This document shows positions 57,052 through 64,000 of a stretch of 64,000 nucleotides of DNA, in pieces. Source of the DNA: Dichetophora obliterata (Eukaryota; Arthropoda; Insecta; Diptera; Sciomyzidae); the NCBI GenBank assembly GCA_963920525.1, contig OY986435.1, forward strand, positions 103,646,615 to 103,710,614, given 5' to 3'. Numbering within the stretch: position 1 is the first letter of the stretch; each line of letters starts with the position of its first letter. The translations under genes and the position numbers were made by a program. A model generated the notes under the pieces. That model was given only the letters and a program-made list of their open reading frames with translations. It made no database searches and was not told the DNA's origin.

Positions 57052-58870
57052 CGGCCAATTTCTTCACCGAGTATCATATCGGGCTAGTCCGAGTTCTGCT
57101 TAGAACTCAGTTTGAAATTAATTCTCGGTTCAAAAAATTTTAAGTACTCGGTCATTTCTTCACTTATTTGGTACTCGGATCATTTTCAAAAGAGAGTTCT
57201 GGGCACTAATACTCGGATCAAGTTTATACCAACCCTCTAGGAAGTGGAAACATTCCCAAATTTAAGCAAGAAACATTCCATAGAATGTAGGAAGCATTTC
57301 CTTTCGTTGAACACTCATGGAAACACATGAGTTTATAACAATTTAGATACATTATCGGCAAGGTACAGAAGCAGCTTACTAAGGAGTAAGTTTTAATCTA
57401 GAATATTCAAGTTTATATGCGATATATTTCCTGTTTTTGTCAATACTACATATGGACCGTGCTTCGTGGTTAGTTGCCGTTATCAACTGGACAAAACCAA
57501 AATTAAAGTCTGTCACGAGAGTCGCTTAAAACATGGTGACATTTTTGTTGTCAGTGCCTGCCAAGTGAAGTGGATAAGTGGTGACTGGTGACTGGTAGAG
57601 AAGACACGCAATTTGCTTGAAGTAATTGAGATGGCACGAGTTGGCAATACTCTTCCAAGGATTTCTTACTAAAAGGCCCTCTAGAAGGGCTTAATTCGCC
57701 GGGTAGGGTTAAGACTAATTGACCATGCACATTGGACCAAGGCGTTTAAATAGAAACATTTTAAATGCAAAAAGTTTGCTTAAATTATTTTTAATGGCCG
57801 ATTGCTCTAATAATTATTTAATCGAGGTAGTTATATGAAAAAAAAACACAAAATAAAAAATTATCTAAAGTAATAATTTTATTTCAAGTTTCTGTTTTAA
57901 AATAAACAAATTTTACAACACTGCTACCGCAGCAAGATCATCAAAGGTTTGCTTGGTGGTGGAATTTTGTATTCCGTCTCTGGAGTCTCGTAAATTTTCT
58001 CCTCCTTTTGCTCAACAACAGAAACATTATCTGACAATGGTTTCGTGGGACCATCATCAGATCATCGACGAACTTTATAGATATTGCATGTTGACCACGC
58101 AACTTGTCAGAGACTACGACCTCACAACCCTTTACTCCAGACTCCATAATAAAACGGAGCACACCATAGCAAGCCCGACGCACAGGTAATCCACCGGTAA
58201 GTTTGTAGCGCAGCGACTCGGCTTGAGCAATGGCGAAAAGACCACAGGTCGCGACTTTCTAGGCATTCAAGTCAATATAGCCTTGTTCAAAATTGAAACG
58301 CTTCTGTACCATTGCAATTAACTCTCTAATGAGACGTCCCTTCTCTGCCATAGGACGTCTCATTCGTGAACTGTGACAAGCACCGCAACTTCGGAGTAAC
58401 TGTTTTCAGTAAGTTTTCGAGTGAGGAACTCGTTCAATTCAGCCTTTAACAAGCCATCGGCAACAAACTTGCGTTTTTTGATACTGTGGGGATAATTTTT
58501 GTTTTGTAATGTCAATTTTTAATATTTCCACAGCTTACACAGAACATAGTTAAAAAAATAAATTATAAAAGCAAAGAATTTGTTTCAAATATATTTTATT
58601 ATTAAAATCAAAAACTTGACACTCAAATTGTCAAAACAAAGTTATATTTTTTGATGTGAAGAAATAAAAAGAGCTTAAAACCGAGTTTTAAGATTGCTAG
58701 ACTTCCGATTTCGGGGTTCCAGCTAAAACTCAGTATCAGCTAGAAACGAGTTTCAAACTGAAGTTTTTCTGCCTTAGATCTCTGTGAAGAAATGAGTTAG
58801 TACTCAGGAGAGAACTAAAAATAGGTCTAATACTTGGTCTAGCATTAAAACTCTGTGAAGAAATCGGCCG
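57052..58870. mobile_element. Harbinger-like element carrying RpS3, copy B (1,819 bp)
   Basis: Ends CGGCCAATTTCTTCACCGAG and the complement of CGGCCGATTTCTTCACAGAG. TTA is present on both sides (57,049-57,051 and 58,871-58,873), the 3-bp duplication favoured by PIF/Harbinger. Subterminal AAACTCAGTTT/ACTCGGTCATTTCTTCAC blocks recur inside both ends. No Harbinger transposase is present; the interior holds antisense RpS3 sequence and an unknown block (57,440-57,720) shared with copy A. Confidence 0.85.
57935..58483 (-). pseudogene. RpS3: RpS3 pseudogene, nearly whole coding order with deletions
   Basis: On minus, from 58,483: [38 protein letters not shown], a gap, [79 protein letters not shown], a second gap, then in another frame [20 protein letters not shown]. 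This is the order of ribosomal protein S3 from near its N-terminus through the KH domain to the C-terminus. CCCCACAG precedes the first codon like an intron end, and an AATAAA follows the 3' end near 57,880. It has a stop in KH (NA-stop-KVAT). The gene is inactive. Confidence 0.92.
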
Positions 58871-59529
58871 TTATATTGCTCTGTTGTCGCACGTCAAATT
58901 AGGAAAAATTCTAAACCGTCGACAGCGACTTTGTTGCAGTCACTCATTGTCGTTACAACATTTTCACCACTTTCACCTCCATAAGAAAAGCATGTAAAAA
59001 TAATTTGATGTACTGTTGCTGTCGTCGTCAATGTGTTCAAGGTATCACTCATTGCCGTTGCAACATTTTCACCACTTTCACCTCCATAAGAAAAGCATGT
59101 AAAAATAATTTGACAGTTGCTGTCGTCGTCAATGTGTTCAAGGTAGAACATGCTTTTCTTATGGAGGTGAATGTGGTGAAAATGTTGCAATGACAATGAG
59201 TGTTTGCAACAAAGTCGCTGTCGTCGGTTTAGAATTTTTTCCTAATTTGACGAGCGACAACAGAGCAATATAAGTGTTTGTGTATACGTGAATGAAATAA
59301 TCTAATGATACTTCCAGATTGTTGTTTCTTTCTTCATGTTGTTTCGCGCTGTTGCAGTCGTCGTCAATGTGTTCAGTACAAAAGTCGCTGTCATGGGTAT
59401 AGTTCTATTGCTAATTTGACATGCAACAAATGCTTTTTTTTGTTGTTTTGATTGACAGAAGGCAAATCTTATTTCTGTTTAATTTGGATTTGCTAATTTT
59501 ACGTGTCTGGTTTTTGGGTTTGCTTATTG

Positions 59530-59615
59530 TGCGTGTTTTCATCGGATATTTTTATTAACGCAGGTAATATTGTGCGTGTTTCATCGGATATTTTTGTTAA
59601 CGTAGGTAATATTAA
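59530..59615. repeat. Tandem duplication before the MADF-type gene
   Basis: Two copies of about 45 bp: ATTGTGCGTGTTTTCATCGG...AACGCAGGTAAT and ATTGTGCGTGTTTCATCGG...AACGTAGGTAAT. Each ends at a possible splice donor (AG/GTAAT), so it may duplicate a 5' UTR exon border. Confidence 0.75.
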
Positions 59616-59660
59616 GCTAGTATTATATGTGTAACATTTGATTATTTCATTAATTTACAG

Positions 59661-60662
59661 AAAAATGGATATTGATGAATTGTTGATTGAGGAAGTGCGT
59701 CAGCATCCTGCGATATTTGGAAGTCGCTCAGCGCGTAAAATTAAACGGTAAGAATTGATAAATGGAATACTTGAGCATGATTTAATTGTTACTTAAACTA
59801 TTTACAAACGTGCAATGCAGGAAGCGGTTCGTGATTGCTACAAGCGATGCAAGCGAAGCGAAATTGTCGCATCGGACAGTGGAGCCTTGCCACCAAAACC
59901 AAAATGGAAGAATTATGACCCACTGTCCTTCTTAGACAATATACAAAGCTCAAGGAGGTAAGCACTAGTATGCATATAGATAGATTGTTGTTATTTTCTT
60001 AACCATTTATAGAACGATTTGTAATATATCAAATGACGAGGAGTCGCTACAAGCCCCACCCTGTGTTCCATTGGATGAAAATGTTGAGGATCTAGATTTG
60101 TCCATTACAGACGAATCACAAATTCCCAATGCTCAAACACCTTCACATTCCAAAAGAGGAAACAAGGTAGAAGTGTTAATAATCAGCCCTATCATGAATA
60201 ATTTTTCACGTGGAATCGGGAAAGCGAGTTTTTATTTTAAAGATAAAGCTCAAAAACATTTTGGAAATTTTTAATGCAAATTTGTTCATTAACGGTTTAG
60301 CAACCAATTTGCATTAAAAATTTATAAAATAATATTGAGCTGTATCTTAAAAATTAAAACTCCTTTTTCGTAACCCACGTGAAAAATTATTCATGACTGA
60401 ATATCTTTAGATATATATATTTATTTTATGTTACACCTTCTAGGAAAATACAACTAAATTCAATGAATTCCTCGACAAGGCAGCAGCGAGCATTTTGGAG
60501 ACTTGTTCTTCGTATTCTAGCCGGCAAACCGAAAAAGATGCCACCGAAATGGTTTTTGCGAGACTCGCAAACAGCATCAAAGAGGCTGAGAGGGTGTCTC
60601 AGGTTGTTTACGAAGAAATCCAACAGTTTTCCGAGCAAAGCAATGAGCACCAATATTTTTAA
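59661..60662 (+). pseudogene. MADF-type gene with introns, probably damaged
   Basis: Exon 1 from the ATG at 59,665: MDIDELLIEEVRQHPAIFGS, the first helix of a MADF (Myb/SANT-like) DNA-binding domain. An intron runs from GTAAGA at about 59,749 to TGCAG at about 59,818. Exon 2 reads VRDCYKRCKRSE, PPKPKWKNYDPLSFLD and NIQSSRR. After an intron with donor GTAAGC near 59,957, exon 3 reads TICNISNDEESLQAPP and DENVEDLDLSITDESQ to SKRGNK. The next intron holds a MITE. The last exon, after CTTCTAG, reads ENTTKFNEFLDKAAASILE and FARLANSIKEAERVSQVV to NEHQYF and the TAA at 60,660. The exon 1-exon 2 junction is out of frame and the middle of MADF (about 35 residues with the conserved Trp) is missing, so an exon seems lost. 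It could be a host gene or the DNA-binding gene of a Harbinger element. Confidence 0.65.
60183..60400. mobile_element. MITE, CAGCCCAATTCTGAATG family, copy 2, in an intron
   Basis: Ends TCAGCCCTATCATGAATAAT and the complement of TCAGTCATGAATAATT. The interior has AAGATAAAGCTCAAAAACAT and TTTTGGAAATTTTTA as in the copy at 42,598-42,812. It starts only 17 bp after the exon 3 donor of the MADF-type gene. Confidence 0.85.
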
Positions 60663-61404
60663 AGTTGATTTTAAAAGTAGTAATAACTTGAACTTGTTTA
60701 TTTGAAATCCCGGTGCTGCTTGTTTTTCTCGAAAAACTGTTGGATTTCAACGTAGTTTTCATTTGGTTTTTTTTGTGCCTCGAAACAGTGCCTTAAAAGT
60801 ACAAATTAGTTTTCATTTAATTTTTATGGATTAAAAGAACAAATAATTTTATTTTATACCTTAAAAGTGCAAATCAGTATTCAATACTAGAATTGATTAA
60901 TCAATTGGTAATCAACACTATTTATTGGTATTATATTTTATATTATTTAAAGAAGTTTTGTTTTCTTTTTGTTATTAAAAACGAATTATGAATTAATTAT
61001 ATATTGATGTCCTTTTATTTTACTTAAGGGTCTAGTCTGCTTTCTTGTTTTCTTGCTGAAAAATTTAAGTCAAAGATTGGTGAAATATTCACGGTTTTTT
61101 CGTGTTCAGTTAAAAAGTAGTAGTTTTTTAAATTTGTTAAATTTTGCAAATTTTATTAACAGTTTTTCAATTCAGATATATCTGGTTAAATAGCTCTTCG
61201 TAAGCTTAATTTATAATAATTATAACATCCTGCATCTTACCGCAGTTTACCTAAATTATTTTATTTTTTTCGTAACACTCGAACTTAGAATATTTAGTAA
61301 TAATATTTAAATTAGTTTAGTTTTGTTTATTTCATAAAGTCTTTAGATACAGAAATCTTTACAGACTAGGATTAAAATAATATATTATAAAATAAGTTAT
61401 ACAG
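60663..61404. other. 3' flank of the MADF-type gene, no further gene
   Basis: It includes CGAAAAACTGTTGGATTTC at about 60,730, the complement of part of the last exon at 60,620-60,640. The rest is AT-rich, probably 3' UTR and intergenic sequence and the tail of the LINE to the right. Confidence 0.5.
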
Positions 61405-63327
61405 TTACAGGTATAAGTAAAATGGTATAAGAAATAATAATAGGCTTATGTTAAAGAATATTATTAAGTTTTTAAAAACATGTTTGGGAACATATAAATC
61501 AATTTCATGTGAAATACATAATTCATTAAAAAGAGTCAAAGCTCTCATAATTGGCTCATTTAAGGCATAATTAGTTCTACAATATTTTAAATAAAAGAGT
61601 TTTGAATTTCTTAAATATCTTAGCGGAGCATTGAAAGAAATAAGCTCTAAAAGAGAATTGCAGTCAATAATGCCAGAAACTATATCATGTATGAATAACA
61701 GCGATGAAACTTTTCGTCTTAAGTCAAGAGATTTAAGTCCTAGAATCAACAGGCACGTACTATAAGGTGGCAACGGATCATGAAAATTTATTGATCGCAG
61801 TACAAATCTGGTTCAGTTCTTTTGTATTTTTTCAAGTCTGAAAGATGTAGAGGCATAAAATGGAGACCAAATAATAGACGCATACTCAAATCTAGATCTT
61901 ACAAAAGCATTAAATAACATACTTAAGGTATGTGGATCGGAAAACTCACTACTATTTCTACGTATAAATGCCAGCAAAGAGTAAGCCTTCGGAACGAGAA
62001 AATTTACATGGTCAATAAATGTAAATTTCGCATCAAAAATAACACCCAGATCGCGAAAAGTATCAGCTGATTGGATTATTGAATTATATAAAAAGTAGGA
62101 GCTGCTCCATGTATTGAGAGTGAGTTAAGAAAAAGTAACATGATAACATTTAGCGAAGTTTAACGTTAGACCATTAGTTTGACTCCAAGTTAAAACTCTA
62201 GAAATATCCGCTTGTAGTTCAACAACATCTGTGGAGCACGAAATTTTCTGAAAAAGTTTTAGGTCATTCGCATACAATAAAAAACGAGATTTTAAAATGC
62301 ATTTGGAAATATCATTGATAAAAAGAATAAAAAACAAGGGTCCAAGGATACTACCCTGCGGAACGCCTGAAGAAGCTATAAATTGAGAGGATTTAACATT
62401 ATTAATACTGACAAAACATATCCTTTCTTGCAAATAAGACTTAATCCAAGCCAAAAATGAGGAATGAAATCCCTTTTTTGATAATTTTAAGAGCAACAGT
62501 TTATGAGATACTCTGTCAAATGCTTTTGCGAAGTCGGTATAAATCACGTCGACTTGATGACCCATCCCAAACGCGGATACTCAGTACTCAGAGAAAAGGA
62601 TTAAATTTGACACTGTTGACCGACCAGCAATAAAGCCATGTTGTTCCGGACAAAGATAACGTTTGATCGAGAAAGTTAGTTTAAAGTTAAGTTTCGAGGG
62701 ATTAGATAATTAAGAGATTGGCCTATAGTTAGCAACATTGCTTTTATTTCCGGACTTAAAAATGGGGGTTAAAGAGGCAATTTTCCAGAATTTAACGAAA
62801 TTACCTTCAGATAGGGACTTATTAAAGATGTCACAAAGTGGGACCGCTAAAGCATGTGAACATTTTAAGAATATTATTGTGGCAAAACCATCAATATCAT
62901 CCTTACATGATTCTTTCATACTCTGGATGGCCTCAAGTACGTCGTTAACGGAAACAGAAAAAGTACCTATATCTGGAATATTTCTGAGACCTGCTGATGG
63001 TGCGACTATGGGTGTGTTTTCGTCTGAGCGCTGAGTTGTTACATGGGGCGCAACTGCGGCCACATTCGGTGCTGATGGTTCATCATCATGGTTGGATGGA
63101 GCACCAACTGCAATTTGTTTGTCGTTTCTCGGCAGCGCTTTATTTTTTAAGCTATTGGTAGACAATACTTTACAAAATTTATTGTATATTTTTTCTGATG
63201 GCGTCTTTTTGATTACCACCCAACTACACCTTTTCAACGGGCTAAAAGACTGGCATGCCAATATAAGGGCAAGTAGGAAAACGGAATGCATTGCCCAAGT
63301 AGCACTAAACACAAATAAAAGAAGCAC
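61405..63327 (-). pseudogene. CR1/Jockey-like LINE reverse transcriptase
   Basis: On minus, 63,327-62,710 holds a linker and RT start: FSVSVNDVLEAIQSMKES, CKDDIDGFATIIFLKC, NKSLSEGNFVKFWKIASLTP and FKSGNKSNVANYRPIS. 62,710-62,570 continues in other frames with PEQHGFIAGRSTVSNL. 62,565-62,125 has DVIYTDFAKAFDRVSH, ASSGVPQGSILGPLFFILFI and LLYANDLKLFQ. The catalytic YADD is YAND, so it is dead. 61,773-61,405 is the C-terminal tail (LKSLDLRRKVSSLLFIHDIV, FNAPLRYLRNSKLF). The endonuclease is absent. It is the same RT type as 1-770 plus 7,014-7,347. Confidence 0.88.
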
Positions 63328-64000
63328 AATTATAACAAAAAAAAATCAAGAGTAAAAACTTCTTAAATTAACTTGCACTACCACAGCTGGCTTTACCGTT
63401 TTGTGTCTCAACCGTTTAGCCTTTTGACTCAGCTTCAAGTTTCTCTCCTAATCCTTGCATGTTGGTATATTGACGTTGGCATATTCTTCAGGTAATCTAA
63501 ATTGTGGAATGTAATTGATTAATATTTAAATATTGATACATTGAGTGAATAGAAAATAACAAACTATTATTTTTCTGCTTCGGCGTTGAATCTCATTTTA
63601 AACAACAAATACTGTGAAAAAAATTTAAGTTCCGATCTTTTTATTTAACGTCTTTGAATTCCTCCGCATTTTGCAAAGATTGTGCTAGAAAGAGCTTAGC
63701 CAGAGTTTGTGAACAGAACTGTGAAATATGCTGAGAATAAGTATTAATTTGTTCTGCTGTTATTGTGGCATTAAGTCCAAAGATAACAAGATAGGAAACT
63801 TAGAAAACATAACCTCAAAAAATGTTTGCATGTATTTGTGCATAAAAAAAATCAACCCTGATCGTCACTCTTGTTCTTAATCGGCCACAAGCTACAATAT
63901 ATATGCTTTTAAAGTTGGGCGATTTCTTCGGTTGTTGTATTTGTCAACATTTTTGAAAAATTTGCTTCTACTCAAACCCCCGATATTCTACACAAATCCC
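63328..64000. other. Flank with one possible minus-strand coding tail
   Basis: Mostly without pattern. On minus, about 63,805-63,645 is open and protein-like ([36 protein letters not shown]), ending in a TAA that overlaps AATAAA. It could be the last exon of a gene. I do not recognise it. Confidence 0.4.

Larger units (their letters stand above)
56600..59430. mobile_element. Foldback-like inverted repeat, interrupted by the RpS3 element
   Basis: The left arm (56,600-57,048) and right arm (59,200-59,400) are complementary in blocks such as CAACATGAAGAAAGGAACAA, ATTGACGACGACTGCAAC and GACAGCGACTTTGTTGC. A block TATTGCTCTGTTRTCGCACG also recurs directly at 56,884 and 58,873. At 58,937-59,145 a roughly 107-bp unit with TTCACCACTTTCACCTCCAT is repeated, then inverted at 59,146. 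Such modular inverted structure is like Drosophila foldback elements. It is noncoding. Confidence 0.8.

Overview
The window looks like repeat-dense, AT-rich insect nuclear DNA, most likely from a fly (Diptera). Evidence for this: Ty3/gypsy elements of the CsRn1 type, BEL/Pao and copia remnants, LOA-type and CR1/Jockey-like LINEs, hAT, Transib, piggyBac, mariner-like and PIF/Harbinger-like DNA transposons, introns of about 70-110 bp, and a TATCGATA (DRE) box before a host gene. There is no bacterial, organellar or CRISPR-like sequence. The host species is inferred, not proven.

Layout. 1-7,347: a minus-strand LINE split by a CsRn1-type LTR retrotransposon, which itself carries a 261-bp hAT-type insertion. 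7,375-10,560: a second, internally deleted CsRn1-type element with a clear tRNA-Trp-type primer-binding site. 10,570-13,240: a decayed LOA-type LINE with a 491-bp hAT-type insertion. 13,258-17,276: a decayed plus-strand gypsy element hit by two more short elements. 17,277-18,475: an element fragment carrying part of ribosomal protein gene RpS3. 18,476-19,840: overlapping palindromes. 19,861-23,260: BEL/Pao gag, a MITE and copia pol. 24,568-26,011: a decayed piggyBac copy.

30,763-36,693: a 5.9-kb DNA transposon with long inverted ends and a two-exon gene for a 612-residue protein of a type I cannot assign to a named superfamily. Its right arm holds another inverted-repeat element, which holds a hAT-type MITE. 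About 300 bp beyond it is the best host gene here, a single-exon bZIP factor of the CREBZF/Zhangfei type (37,003-37,965). 38,137-43,864: MITEs, a SINE-like unit, and a Transib copy inside a hAT MITE. 44,390-48,262: a CR1-like LINE with nested insertions. 48,901-53,810: a full-length but decayed LOA-type LINE with a 13-bp target duplication. 55,314-56,582: a mariner-like element broken by one frameshift. 56,600-59,430: a foldback-like repeat split by a Harbinger-like element carrying an RpS3 copy. 59,661-60,662: a spliced MADF-type gene, probably damaged. 61,405-63,327: a LINE reverse transcriptase.

Most coding sequence is therefore transposon-derived and broken. The points most worth following are the unclassified transposon and its protein, the RpS3 capture seen at two loci, the stack of insertions whose target duplications give a relative chronology, and the CREBZF-like gene sitting next to a large transposon.
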